The position numbers and the translations under genes are program-made. This document shows, piece by piece, positions 18,064-26,148 of a DNA stretch of 64,000 bases; the first letter of the stretch is position 1, and each line of letters begins with the position of its first letter. The DNA comes from Maribellus sp. YY47 (GTDB lineage Bacteria; Bacteroidota; Bacteroidia; Bacteroidales; Prolixibacteraceae), in contig NZ_JALGYW010000008.1 in NCBI RefSeq assembly GCF_023111095.1, positions 124,001 through 188,000 of the forward strand, read 5' to 3'. The notes beneath the pieces are model-generated. The model was not told the origin of the DNA and made no database searches. It saw nothing but the letters and a program-made list of their open reading frames with translations.

Positions 18064-19542
18064 TTATTGCCCGAAGTGTTTACTAATCCGCTCAAAAGCC
18101 AGCTTCGAACTGATGATTGCCATTGGAATTCCGGCGCCGGGAACGGTAGAAGCACCTACGTAAAACACATTTTTATATTTCTCATCGTAGTTGCGCGGCC
18201 GCATGTGCCCGATCTGGTTCATATTGTGCGAAAGTCCGAGTCCGCTACCGCGGTGAAGGTTAAAACGGTCGCGCCATTCGATGGGGGTGTAAATGGTTTG
18301 CGTTACTATTTCTTTTTGTATGTCGACTCCGATTCTTTCTGAAAAATCAGCGATGATACTGTTCACGATTTCTTGCTTATCATCCCAGCTTGGTTTGAAA
18401 TACAGGTTGGGCACTGGGCACACAAAAAACAGACTCTCGCAACCTTCGGGAGCGCAATCGGGATTGTTTTTTGAAAGCACATTTACGTAGTAATAGGGTT
18501 TCTGCAAGGTGTCGGGGTCTTGCATGATATTGTTGGCATAAGCCTCATAATTGCTACCCAGGTAATAATTGTGATGGTCCACCATCGGCAGTTTTCGTTT
18601 AATCCCCACATAAAAAGTGAGGTAACCCATGGTCCAGTTCATTTTATCCAGTTTTTTGTCGGAATATTGCTCTCGCCTGAACACATTTCCGCGAAACCAG
18701 GCAGCATCAGAGTTGATCAAAAATACATCCGACGTCCAGCGCTTTCCATGCTGATCGACGAAGGCTTTTAGTTGGCCGTTTTCTTCTTCGAAGTTTTTGA
18801 TCTCGGTGTTGTAGTGGATCGTAACGTTCTCCTTTTTCAACTCGTTTACGATTCCTTCCACAATCTGGTACATCCCGCCTTTTACGTTGAAATAGCCATC
18901 GTGTTTAAATTCGGTGTACGAGAGTAGGCTGTAAATGGCCATGGTATCAAATGGTGTTCGGCCAAGGAAAAATGCAACCAGCGAAATAATCTGGATGGCT
19001 TCTTTCGACGAGAAGTATTTTTTTACGTGATCGTAGAAACTTCGCAACAGAACGGGAATGTGTACCGGATTCACCCGCATCAGTGTGGTGATGTAATGAA
19101 AAAGCGAATCAAAATTTTGCTTGATTACCAGGTCGACAGTATCGTGGAAAAGTGCACCGGCTTTGGCCTGGTATTGGATAAATTTTTCTTTGAAATCGGG
19201 TTCGATATCCGCAAATTGTTCGGCCAGTTTATCAATGTCTTTGTACAGGTGAAAGGTTTTTGGATTGTCGCTGAAATTCACCGAGTAAAGCGGATCGAGC
19301 TCAAAATATTCGAAAGGAAGTTTGATGTTGCAGTCGCGCGCAAATTCCTCAAATTCGTAAGACATGCTGAAAAAACTGGGGCCCGTGTCAAAGGTAAAAC
19401 CGTCTTTTTTGATTTGGTTCAACCGACCTCCGGCCTGCTCATTTTTTTCGAGCATTTCCACTTCGTATCCTTTTTTTGCAAGCCTTAGTGCTGTTGCCAG
19501 TCCACCGATTCCTGCACCTACTACCAGTATTTTTTTACTCAT
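18064..19542 (-). CDS. crtI: Phytoene desaturase (CrtI type)
   Basis: The 492-residue flavoprotein has the FAD dinucleotide fold at its N-terminus (KILVVGAGIGGLATALRLA, then EKNEQAGGR) and the family C-terminal signature (YVGASTVPGAGIPMAIISS). It desaturates 15-cis-phytoene stepwise, typically to lycopene. Its start overlaps the end of the TPR gene by 8 bases. Only one CrtI-like desaturase is present in the window. A separate 1-hydroxycarotenoid 3,4-desaturase (CrtD) is not seen, so any further desaturation must be done by this enzyme or by a gene elsewhere. Confidence 0.95.
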   Translation of the reverse strand: MSKKILVVGAGIGGLATALRLAKKGYEVEMLEKNEQAGGRLNQIKKDGFTFDTGPSFFSMSYEFEEFARDCNIKLPFEYFELDPLYSVNFSDNPKTFHLYKDIDKLAEQFADIEPDFKEKFIQYQAKAGALFHDTVDLVIKQNFDSLFHYITTLMRVNPVHIPVLLRSFYDHVKKYFSSKEAIQIISLVAFFLGRTPFDTMAIYSLLSYTEFKHDGYFNVKGGMYQIVEGIVNELKKENVTIHYNTEIKNFEEENGQLKAFVDQHGKRWTSDVFLINSDAAWFRGNVFRREQYSDKKLDKMNWTMGYLTFYVGIKRKLPMVDHHNYYLGSNYEAYANNIMQDPDTLQKPYYYVNVLSKNNPDCAPEGCESLFFVCPVPNLYFKPSWDDKQEIVNSIIADFSERIGVDIQKEIVTQTIYTPIEWRDRFNLHRGSGLGLSHNMNQIGHMRPRNYDEKYKNVFYVGASTVPGAGIPMAIISSKLAFERISKHFGQ

Positions 19543-20275
19543 TTGTCAATTTTTTATCGAGGTTGGGAAGCAGTTCATCTTTCACCCATTTGAAAGTGGG
19601 TTCTGCATTTACCGCTTTGCTGTAATATGATTTTGCTTCTTCGTATTTGTTTAATGCTTCAAACGATTGTCCGATTAACGCCAGTAAATTCAGGTAATTC
19701 CAGTTTTGAGTGATCCACGTTTCCGGATTTTCTTCCATCAGTTTTTCTGCTTTTTGAAAGTATTCAATCGCTTTTGTTTTTGTTCCGCCAAATACAGCTG
19801 GCATATGAAACTCAGCATTGCCGAGTTGGACGTAAGCGAGCGGATTTTTCGGATCGGCAAGAATGGATTGCTCCGCCGCTTTGATGCTTTTAGGACCAAA
19901 AAACGGTGCTTTTATCGGGGATAAAGCTATCTTGTACCCAAAGAACGCCGAACGGTAAGCATTGATTGTTGCTGATGAAAAACCGAGTTGCTCCAATTGG
20001 TCCAGATTTTTTTCTGCCTGCTCAAGACAATTTTTAGCGGCATCGTCATCGTCAATGCCCAGACAATAGCCAATGTATCCGTACTGATAATTTACCAGTT
20101 CTGCCAGGTAGGCGGGATCATTGGTTTTTTGGTTTTCCATTTCATCCATGGCGGCTTTCCATGCCCGCATGTCGTTGCCGGTATAGGCACGGTAGATTCT
20201 TGTTTTCCAGGATGCCGCCAGCAGCATCGGCACCAGAATCAGCATTACGATGAGGGTACAGCTCTTCCTTTCCAT
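19535..20275 (-). CDS. Membrane-anchored TPR protein inside the carotenoid operon
   Basis: The start is placed at 20275, where the 246-residue product begins with MERK and a hydrophobic N-terminal segment (TLIVMLILVPMLLAASW), giving a signal anchor or signal peptide. A longer in-frame start would run far into the upstream glycosyltransferase gene in another frame. The rest is helical with TPR-like repeats (about residues 55-240: YGYIGYCLGIDDDDAAKNCL, YVQLGNAEF, YEEAKSYYSKAVNAEP). It overlaps the glycosyltransferase gene by 31 bases and crtI by 8 bases. No catalytic motif is present. A role as an assembly or export factor for the pigment enzymes is only inferred from position. Confidence 0.8.
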   Translation of the reverse strand: MERKSCTLIVMLILVPMLLAASWKTRIYRAYTGNDMRAWKAAMDEMENQKTNDPAYLAELVNYQYGYIGYCLGIDDDDAAKNCLEQAEKNLDQLEQLGFSSATINAYRSAFFGYKIALSPIKAPFFGPKSIKAAEQSILADPKNPLAYVQLGNAEFHMPAVFGGTKTKAIEYFQKAEKLMEENPETWITQNWNYLNLLALIGQSFEALNKYEEAKSYYSKAVNAEPTFKWVKDELLPNLDKKLTNE

Positions 20276-21339
20276 TCGAATGTTTTTAGCGACCGCGAGC
20301 GAATTGCTTTCCCGATCATAATTCCCAAATTTATTTTCTGCATGAACCCCAAAATCAGGTTTGTCCCGACAGCTTGCCGGCTTGATATCGAAACGAATAC
20401 ACGTATAGCTCCAAGAATGAACAGATAAAGGACAAAAATTTCCCAGGGAGCGGTAAACGTCAACACTACAAAACCAAAAGTGGTAATCAACCAAAACAGG
20501 ATGGCAACCGGGGCGGAATTGCCAAAAAACAGCAGCACACTTCTCGACAAACCATTCACTGCATCGGTGTAACCGCCGTACATTCGGCAGCGGATATCAT
20601 CATTGCCAGTCAGGCAGGCGATCTTTTCGTTGTTACGTTTTAAAAATCGAGCAATTTCAATGTCTTCCACCCGTTTGTTACGATTGTGGCGATGAGGCTG
20701 CCATTTTTTGTATGTTTCAGCATTAAATAGCATAAACTGCCCGTTCGCTGCCGATAAGGAAGGAAATCCCAACTTTCTGACCAGAATTAGCGGTAGCAGC
20801 GTAAGGAGCACATAATTCATCACCGGAACGGTAAGCTTTTCACCCCGGGTTTTCATCACCTGTTGCGGGAAAATACTCAAAAGCGCCAGGTTTTGGCTTT
20901 TCATCATGGCAATGCTTTGGGCGATAACTTTTGTGTTTATCCGAACATCTGCATCCAGAAACAGTAGATACTGGCCTCCGGCTTTTTGGGCGAGCGAATA
21001 GCAGGCGTGGTTTTTACCCGTCCAGCCCTCGGGTAATCCGGCCGAATGCAACAGTTGAATCCGTGGATCTGTTTGGCTGATTTCTTCAACAATCGAAGTG
21101 GTTTGGTCGGTCGACTGGTCGTCGTACACCCATACCTCAATGTTTTGATGGCATTCTTTCAGGTCGCGGAGCAGGTTGCCGATGTTTTGTTCTTCGTTGC
21201 GGGCGGGAATCAGGACTGAAACCAGTTCAATCGGTTCTGTTGCCGCTTCTGGCAGTCGCTGCCGAAATACCAGGTTAACCAGACTTACTGCCAGCTGAAC
21301 CAATGCAAAGACAAAAACGATATAGGTGATTGCCTCCAT
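20245..21339 (-). CDS. GT2-family glycosyltransferase of the carotenoid operon (CruC-like)
   Basis: The start at 21339 gives 364 residues beginning with a membrane helix (MEAITYIVFVFALVQ) and lies 2 bases after the upstream stop. The GT-A fold shows SVLIPARNEEQNIG, VYDDQSTDQT and FLDADVRI (DxD metal and nucleotide-sugar site, about residue 130). Further hydrophobic segments occur at the C-terminus (VLLFFGNSAPVAILFWL). Membrane GT2 proteins in such clusters attach a sugar to the hydroxyl of a carotenoid; the closest described analogue is CruC, which makes chlorobactene-type glucosides in green sulfur bacteria. The sugar donor cannot be told. The family assignment is firm, the substrate inferred from the operon. 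Confidence 0.85.
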   Translation of the reverse strand: MEAITYIVFVFALVQLAVSLVNLVFRQRLPEAATEPIELVSVLIPARNEEQNIGNLLRDLKECHQNIEVWVYDDQSTDQTTSIVEEISQTDPRIQLLHSAGLPEGWTGKNHACYSLAQKAGGQYLLFLDADVRINTKVIAQSIAMMKSQNLALLSIFPQQVMKTRGEKLTVPVMNYVLLTLLPLILVRKLGFPSLSAANGQFMLFNAETYKKWQPHRHNRNKRVEDIEIARFLKRNNEKIACLTGNDDIRCRMYGGYTDAVNGLSRSVLLFFGNSAPVAILFWLITTFGFVVLTFTAPWEIFVLYLFILGAIRVFVSISSRQAVGTNLILGFMQKINLGIMIGKAIRSRSLKTFEWKGRAVPSS

Positions 21340-21341
21340 AG

Positions 21342-21959
21342 TTAACTCAATTTGGCCATTTGGGCAGTTAAACATTCCCTGTAAAACCGATTATACGCTT
21401 CCTCCATCTCATAATGCGAAGAGCCTCCCTTGTATTCTGTCAGATACTGGTAAAGTGTAGGTTTGGGTTGTGATAGATAATCGACAAAATTTGCATGGAA
21501 AATAGTCTGCACTTCCTTCTGGGCTTTCAGTAGGATCTTTTCAACACCTTTTTCGAAATAAAACTGCTGTTGGTGCATGCTTTGTATTTCGCCCTGCGGA
21601 AACATCAGTACCATGTTTTTCGGATTTTGGAGCAGTTCAGCAGCATAGTTGAGACTCTCCAAAATTGAGCGCGTTCCTTTTTTTACAGAAAAGCCACCTG
21701 TAAATTGAAAGAACCAGTTCTTCCGAAGCTGTTCTTCCAACATCATAAAATGGAACTTTCGCCGAAATGTTTTTTGATTCACCGAGAGCACCCAGATACC
21801 ATCCCACCAGCTCACGTGGTTCGCAATCCACAAAACCGCTTTCCCTTTGTCCGGCACATTGCCAATGATTTCAGTGCCGGCAAATGAGCGTTTCATTTTC
21901 CAAAGCACGTAGTTTCGGAAAAAAGGGAAGAGGATGATATGGTGGCTGGCTCGTATCAT
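21342..21959 (-). CDS. Lysophospholipid-acyltransferase-like protein of the carotenoid operon (CruD-like)
   Basis: The 205-residue protein carries the PlsC-type HX4D motif in NHVSWWDG (about residues 47-54) and FPQGEIQ in place of the usual FPEGTR block. An N-terminal hydrophobic segment suggests membrane association. PlsC-like enzymes transfer acyl groups from acyl-CoA or acyl-ACP. Between a glycosyltransferase and CruF genes, the likely acceptor is the sugar of a carotenoid glycoside, as described for CruD in Chlorobaculum. It overlaps cruF by 4 bases (ATGA) and lies 2 bases ahead of the glycosyltransferase start. Confidence 0.85.
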   Translation of the reverse strand: MIRASHHIILFPFFRNYVLWKMKRSFAGTEIIGNVPDKGKAVLWIANHVSWWDGIWVLSVNQKTFRRKFHFMMLEEQLRKNWFFQFTGGFSVKKGTRSILESLNYAAELLQNPKNMVLMFPQGEIQSMHQQQFYFEKGVEKILLKAQKEVQTIFHANFVDYLSQPKPTLYQYLTEYKGGSSHYEMEEAYNRFYRECLTAQMAKLS

Positions 21960-22618
21960 CGTAGTATTAAATTCAGAACGACAAAAAACAGGAACTGACA
22001 GAGCAGAACAACCGGTGCCAGTTTATTATTCACTTGTGTTTTCGAGTACACCAGCAGGACCGAAAAAGCAAATGCCAGCGCAAACCAGGCGAGGTAATTT
22101 TGTAACGGAATAATATCGTTATCCCAGCTCCACATATCGAGTTTTGGGGCTATTTGCTCCAGAATCAGGTCGTAAGCCAGCAATATAAATGCTGCTATGA
22201 GGACCTGGAATATGCGAGCGATCTTTAACCGGCTACTCAGCGAAGTGGCGGCGTAAACCAGCAACAGCCAGTTTAATCCGATTATCAGCGGTGTTTCGAA
22301 AACTTTCCATCCCAGTCCGTTGCCGTACTTGTAGTTGCCAAAGATCAACCCGCTTTGCACGCCGGTCATCTCGACGGATAATCCCAACAGGTAGATCAAA
22401 ACAAAAATCAGCCACACTTTCAACCGGTGATCGCGATGGAAAAGCATCACGGCGAATGAAGAAAGCAGTAAAGCCAGAGGGGTAAGGCCGATAAAAAGCG
22501 GGCGTGTGGCGGCCATCGACAAACCGATGATGCCCACGGTGTAAAAGACAAAAAAGAAAACGACGAATCCGGAAAAGTATCGTTCAGTAAAACGTGATAT
22601 GTTTTGATGGTGTGTCAA
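21956..22618 (-). CDS. cruF: Carotenoid biosynthesis membrane protein, CruF-like carotenoid 1',2'-hydratase family
   Basis: The 220-residue protein has about seven hydrophobic helices and the DUF422 pattern of CruF/CrtC-type hydratases, including GVQSGLIFGNYKYGNGLGWK and DLILEQIAPKLDMWSWDN. CruF hydrates the psi-end of gamma-carotene or lycopene derivatives, giving a 1'-hydroxyl that can be glycosylated. It follows the cyclase gene by 3 bases and overlaps the acyltransferase gene by 4. Family membership is well supported; substrate specificity (gamma-carotene type) is inferred from the single cyclase and the presence of glycosylation genes. Confidence 0.88.
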   Translation of the reverse strand: MTHHQNISRFTERYFSGFVVFFFVFYTVGIIGLSMAATRPLFIGLTPLALLLSSFAVMLFHRDHRLKVWLIFVLIYLLGLSVEMTGVQSGLIFGNYKYGNGLGWKVFETPLIIGLNWLLLVYAATSLSSRLKIARIFQVLIAAFILLAYDLILEQIAPKLDMWSWDNDIIPLQNYLAWFALAFAFSVLLVYSKTQVNNKLAPVVLLCQFLFFVVLNLILR

Positions 22619-22621
22619 GAT

Positions 22622-23302
22622 TCAGTAGAGTTGCTTTAGTTTTTCAATCAACAAAAGGTTCAGCAAAATCATGGTGAAGGCATAGGCAAAATCTTCAACA
22701 GGTATAGTAAAAATACGGATTCCCAGGTTTTCAGTATTGTTGTACCACACCACTTCGTCGGTGATGAATGAGCCCGTTAGCACGCCGTTGACCAGCAAAA
22801 ATGGAAGTAGTATAACCAGGAAAGTGAGGAAAAATGAGCGAATGCTTTCACTTTTTAGCACAAGTGCAAGGATCAGGATCAATAGTAGTTTGCCTGAAAT
22901 ATAGGCCGTGTAGCTTTGGGGGAGGTTGAAAACCAGCACCAGCAGACTCATCACCAAAAAAAATCCAATTAGTACAACGTTTAACTTTTTCCCCACTTTA
23001 ACCTGCGGAAAATATTCGAGAATGGCTTCGTGAAGAAAAATGCTGGCATAGGGAACAACTATGAAAAAGAGAATTTCTTCGACAGGTAAATGGAACAATT
23101 GCAGGCCCGAAATATAGCGATCGTTAAAGCCCCAGAAACCCTGCCGGGTGAAATAGATGTCGATCGAAATATACAAAACTGCTACTGTAAAAATTGAAGG
23201 CAGCACATATTTCCACTGTGTGTAAAAGTGGAGCCGTTTGTCGAAGCTAAGGAGCAACGGTACAGCAATCGATCCGAATAGAAGCCAAAAATACAGCGAC
23301 AT
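22622..23302 (-). CDS. crtY: Lycopene cyclase of the fused CrtYc-CrtYd type
   Basis: The 226-residue membrane protein contains two related halves, each with about three helices and a PxE(E/D) motif: LPVEEILFF (about residue 73) and IPVEDFAYAF (about residue 200). These motifs are the hallmark of the heterodimeric/fused cyclase class found in actinobacteria, archaea and many Bacteroidota, unrelated to the FAD-binding CrtY. It closes beta-ionone rings on lycopene. The stop of crtZ and the start here share one base. Confidence 0.92.
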   Translation of the reverse strand: MSLYFWLLFGSIAVPLLLSFDKRLHFYTQWKYVLPSIFTVAVLYISIDIYFTRQGFWGFNDRYISGLQLFHLPVEEILFFIVVPYASIFLHEAILEYFPQVKVGKKLNVVLIGFFLVMSLLVLVFNLPQSYTAYISGKLLLILILALVLKSESIRSFFLTFLVILLPFLLVNGVLTGSFITDEVVWYNNTENLGIRIFTIPVEDFAYAFTMILLNLLLIEKLKQLY

Positions 23303-23781
23303 TATTTCTTTAAAAATCTGCGTTGGAAAATCAGTAAGCCGTAATTGTTAAAATCGTGAATGTTTTTGCCCCGGTGGTGAGCCAGGTGCGCCTCGATTAC
23401 CGATTGCAGGTATTTGCTTTTCGGGTGGATCAGGAAAGGGATTTTCAATCGCTGGTGAACCATCACATCGTGAAGCATGAAATATGTAAAACCGTAGGCA
23501 GAAATTCCAATCCCCAAAGCAACGAGCCGTGGAAACGAAAAATAAAATCCAATAATCAGCAGGATGATTGCCGGAATGGCGTACACCAGGAAAAAATAGT
23601 CATTTTTCTCGAATCCGGGGTTGTACAACTCGGTTTGCGAGGTATTTTTCTTGTGATCGTTGGTGTGGTGGTCGGCATGCCATTTCCACAAAAAGCCATG
23701 CATCACAAATTTGTGGTTCGACCAGGCCACAAATTCCATGAACGCAAAAGCTGCGACTGCTAAAAGAATATTCCAGATCAT
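23302..23781 (-). CDS. crtZ: Beta-carotene 3-hydroxylase (CrtZ)
   Basis: The 159-residue integral membrane di-iron hydroxylase shows all four His clusters of the fatty-acid-hydroxylase superfamily: HKFVMH, HADHH, HDVMVH and HLAHH. It adds a 3-hydroxyl to beta-rings. Its start overlaps the end of idi by 4 bases (ATGA) and its end meets the cyclase gene. The length and the His spacing match known CrtZ proteins. Confidence 0.95.
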   Translation of the reverse strand: MIWNILLAVAAFAFMEFVAWSNHKFVMHGFLWKWHADHHTNDHKKNTSQTELYNPGFEKNDYFFLVYAIPAIILLIIGFYFSFPRLVALGIGISAYGFTYFMLHDVMVHQRLKIPFLIHPKSKYLQSVIEAHLAHHRGKNIHDFNNYGLLIFQRRFLKK

Positions 23782-24296
23782 TTTTTGAGGTATTCGTTTA
23801 CTTTGTCCACAATTTTCAGGAACCAGACCGTGTAATTGCCCGGATTGGTTTCGATATCTTTTTTCAGATCGTCGTATGCGATGTATTTGTAGCTGTGTAC
23901 TTCGCTGGTGTTGATGTTGGGCAGTTGATCGCTGACACCGACAAAAACATGATCTAGCTCGTATTCGGTGAGCTCGTTATCGAGCGGTTCGCGGTAGATA
24001 AAATGGAACTTTTCATCCAGTTCTGCCTTCATGCCCATTTCTTCGACCAGGCGACGATTGGCCGCTTCGAGGCTGCTTTCTCCGGGTTGCGGGTGACTGC
24101 AGCAGGTGTTGGTCCACAAACCGTTTGAATGGTATTTGCCGAGGGCGCGCCGCTGCAAGAGCCACTCGCCTTTCTTGTTTACAATAAATACCGAAATGGC
24201 GCGGTGAAGCACCGGGTTTCGGTGGGCTTCCATTTTTTCCATAGCGCCCAGCACCGCATCGTTTTCATCTACCAGTATTACCTGTTCCTGTTTCAT
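23778..24296 (-). CDS. idi: Isopentenyl-diphosphate delta-isomerase, type I
   Basis: The 172-residue Nudix-fold protein contains the active-site Cys motif WTNTCCSHPQPGES, the acidic motif EANRRLVEEMG, and YELDHVFVG. It interconverts IPP and DMAPP, balancing precursors for geranylgeranyl diphosphate. Its placement between crtB and crtZ with 4-base overlaps on both sides shows translational coupling in the carotenoid operon. No GGPP synthase is present in the window. Confidence 0.96.
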   Translation of the reverse strand: MKQEQVILVDENDAVLGAMEKMEAHRNPVLHRAISVFIVNKKGEWLLQRRALGKYHSNGLWTNTCCSHPQPGESSLEAANRRLVEEMGMKAELDEKFHFIYREPLDNELTEYELDHVFVGVSDQLPNINTSEVHSYKYIAYDDLKKDIETNPGNYTVWFLKIVDKVNEYLKK

Positions 24297-25129
24297 AAAA
24301 TATTTAGTTTTCCAAGGGTCATCGATTGGGTCATAATCACCATTTTCCGGAAATCAGAAATCCTGATCCTGGTTTTCCTGATTCGGGATGCCGGTGTGCG
24401 TTTTAGTTTTTGCAGCAACTGGCGGTAATATCTGTAGGCCACCATTACAGCAATCCTCGAGTCGGAAGGCAGTCGGCGAATACCCGGTAAAGCGGCATCA
24501 AAGTCACTTTCAATTTCTGCAATGATGCTGGCTTTGGCTTTTTCGTCGAAATTGCCCGGAGTATAATGGTGAAAGTAGCTTCTTCCCAATTCTTCGGAAT
24601 CGGCTTTGAGATCGCGTAAAAAATTAACTTTCTGAAAGGCCGATCCCAAGCGCATTGCCGGTTCTTGCAATTCTTCCAGTAACTGAGGATTATTGTCGCA
24701 GAAAACATGCAGGCACATCAGGCCTACCACGTCGGCCGAACCGTGGATGTATTGGTCGGTTTCCGCTTTGCTGCTATAATTCTTCTTATCGAGATCCATG
24801 CGCATACTGTGCAGGAAGGCATCGATGAGTTGCCGGGGAATTTGGTACTTGTGCACCACCAGCTGAAACGAATTTAAAACCGGATTCAGGCTGATTTTAT
24901 TATCGAGGGCTTTTCCCATATTTGCCTCAAATAAATCGAGCAGCCCTTGCTGATCATGGTTGAGAAAGGTATCGACAATTTCGTCGGCAAAACGCACAAA
25001 ACCGTAAATAGCGTAAATGGCATCCCGGTGCTCGCTATTCATCAGGCTTGTTGCAAACGAAAAAGAGGTACTGTAAGAGGTGGTTACCAGTTTCGATATT
25101 TTCAGCGTGGTTTTGTGGTACAGGTCCAT
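24293..25129 (-). CDS. crtB: Phytoene synthase (CrtB), first gene of the carotenoid operon
   Basis: The 278-residue protein has the two Asp-rich prenyl-diphosphate sites: DEIVD at residues 49-53 and NFLRDLKAD at about 165-173, plus YCxFxRF-like context (IYAIYGFVRFADE). It condenses two GGPP molecules to phytoene. The start codon lies inside ACCGGGAATG, whose exact complement CATTCCCGGT lies 110 bases upstream in the leader; see the leader element at 25127-25256. There is no clear Shine-Dalgarno sequence, as is usual in Bacteroidota. Confidence 0.96.
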   Translation of the reverse strand: MDLYHKTTLKISKLVTTSYSTSFSFATSLMNSEHRDAIYAIYGFVRFADEIVDTFLNHDQQGLLDLFEANMGKALDNKISLNPVLNSFQLVVHKYQIPRQLIDAFLHSMRMDLDKKNYSSKAETDQYIHGSADVVGLMCLHVFCDNNPQLLEELQEPAMRLGSAFQKVNFLRDLKADSEELGRSYFHHYTPGNFDEKAKASIIAEIESDFDAALPGIRRLPSDSRIAVMVAYRYYRQLLQKLKRTPASRIRKTRIRISDFRKMVIMTQSMTLGKLNIL

Positions 25130-25256
25130 TCCCGGTTTTTTTTCAAGTTAATGATTATTGCTCAATTTCAGATCAAATGTTACCACGAGGACGGATTTAC
25201 TCCATCATATTTTTAAAATTTGATCTGAAATCTAAACCATTAAACTACCGGGAATG
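25127..25256 (-). promoter_or_regulatory. Nested long inverted repeat in the crtB leader, outer arm over the start codon
   Basis: The outer arms are CATTCCCGGT (25127-25136) and ACCGGGAATG (25247-25256), 10 bp perfect. The inner arms are ATTTCAGATCAAAT (25165-25178) and ATTTGATCTGAAAT (25218-25231), 14 bp perfect, with 39 bases between them. Between inner and outer arms, AGTTAATG (25146-25153) nearly pairs with CATTAAACT (25238-25246). In the minus-strand transcript the outer stem would hold the crtB AUG. The repeat is directly visible; a regulatory role is inferred, and dyad DNA sites for a protein are an alternative. Confidence 0.6.
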
Positions 25257-25298
25257 TTTTTTTGTTCATCAAAAATTAAAAAAGACTGAACAAAGTGA

Positions 25299-25946
25299 TT
25301 ATTCAAAAACCACTTCTCCAAAAAATTCAGGACGGTGGTAATCCGGATTTTCAGTTTCAACCGGGTTCCAGGTAACATAATGAGGTTCCGAAGTTTCGTC
25401 GCCGCATTTGTAGAAGTTAGCGGTAGCTTTCAGTCCGTCAAACGTTTTGAGTGCATCGTAGGCAAAACATTCGATCGGGATGCGTATCATCATTTCCCAG
25501 TAAAAATCGCCGGTTTTTTCTTCAAACGGTTCGTTACCCAAGGTCGATGAAATATCAATTTTTTTAAGCAACTCGGGCGAAACAAAGTTGCGGTTTCCGC
25601 GTCCAGGGCCGTGCGCGACATGAGGTGTTCCGATGCAACTGAATTCAAAATTGTAATAATTCTTGCCGTCCACCGAAATGAAAAATTCAACGGTGCTGTC
25701 TTTGTAAACCTCGCCGTTAATACGCGTTTCGCGAGCCAAAATGTATTTTTCACGAACGTAGTATTTCAGCAGAATTTCGTTGCCGGTATGTGCAATCCTG
25801 AAATTCAGCAAGGGTTTGTACGAGAATTCTTTCCAGTTGAGTATGTCAATTTCCTGAAGCTGCGTGGAAGCTTCCAGTAACTGAGAAATTTGTTCCGCGC
25901 TTGCTGCTTTTTCTGTATTGATCTTTGGGATAATAAGTTTTTTCAT
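25299..25946 (-). CDS. Carbohydrate-binding family 9-like protein
   Basis: The 215-residue protein lacks a signal peptide and matches the CBM9-like module found as a stand-alone protein in Bacteroidota: LLNFRIAHTGNEILLKYYV, DSTVEFFISVDGKNYYNFEF, CIGTPHVAHGPGRGNR and FYWEMMIRIPIECF. CBM9 modules bind sugar chain ends in xylanases. The role of the free-standing cytoplasmic-looking form is not known. It has its own candidate promoter (25975-26007) and lies 170 bases upstream of crtB in the same direction; the two are separated by the crtB leader repeat. Confidence 0.82.
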   Translation of the reverse strand: MKKLIIPKINTEKAASAEQISQLLEASTQLQEIDILNWKEFSYKPLLNFRIAHTGNEILLKYYVREKYILARETRINGEVYKDSTVEFFISVDGKNYYNFEFSCIGTPHVAHGPGRGNRNFVSPELLKKIDISSTLGNEPFEEKTGDFYWEMMIRIPIECFAYDALKTFDGLKATANFYKCGDETSEPHYVTWNPVETENPDYHRPEFFGEVVFE

Positions 25947-25974
25947 CGGATACTGTATTTTGTATAATGTACTG

Positions 25975-26007
25975 CAAATATAACAACCTAGCGGCGGTGC
26001 TGCTAAA
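25975..26007 (-). promoter_or_regulatory. Bacteroidota-type promoter for the CBM9-like gene
   Basis: On the minus strand TATATTTG (plus 25975-25982) is a perfect TAnnTTTG -7 box, with TTTA (plus 26004-26007) 21 bases further upstream in the -33 position. The start codon follows about 28 bases downstream. Confidence 0.55.
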
Positions 26008-26071
26008 TAAATTTTGTATTTCTAATCGCGATAAAAATGCCAATTTCTGTGGTCGTTTTCACGAGCCGTTT

Positions 26072-26079
26072 TATATTTG
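26072..26079 (+). promoter_or_regulatory. Candidate -7 box for the SNF2 helicase gene
   Basis: TATATTTG is a perfect TAnnTTTG match 70 bases before the start codon. A -33 box at the right spacing is poor (TCTG, 22 bases upstream), so this is a partial match only. Confidence 0.35.
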
Positions 26080-26148
26080 AGGTTCTTTTGATCAAAGTGA
26101 TTTTGTTCAATAACGGAAAAAAGGAAGTACAATTCTTTTAAACAACCG

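Noticed and set aside
20276-20494. Longer N-terminus for the TPR protein
   Set aside because: The added 73 residues are the glycosyltransferase coding region read in another frame, and the signal anchor begins at the inner ATG at 20275.
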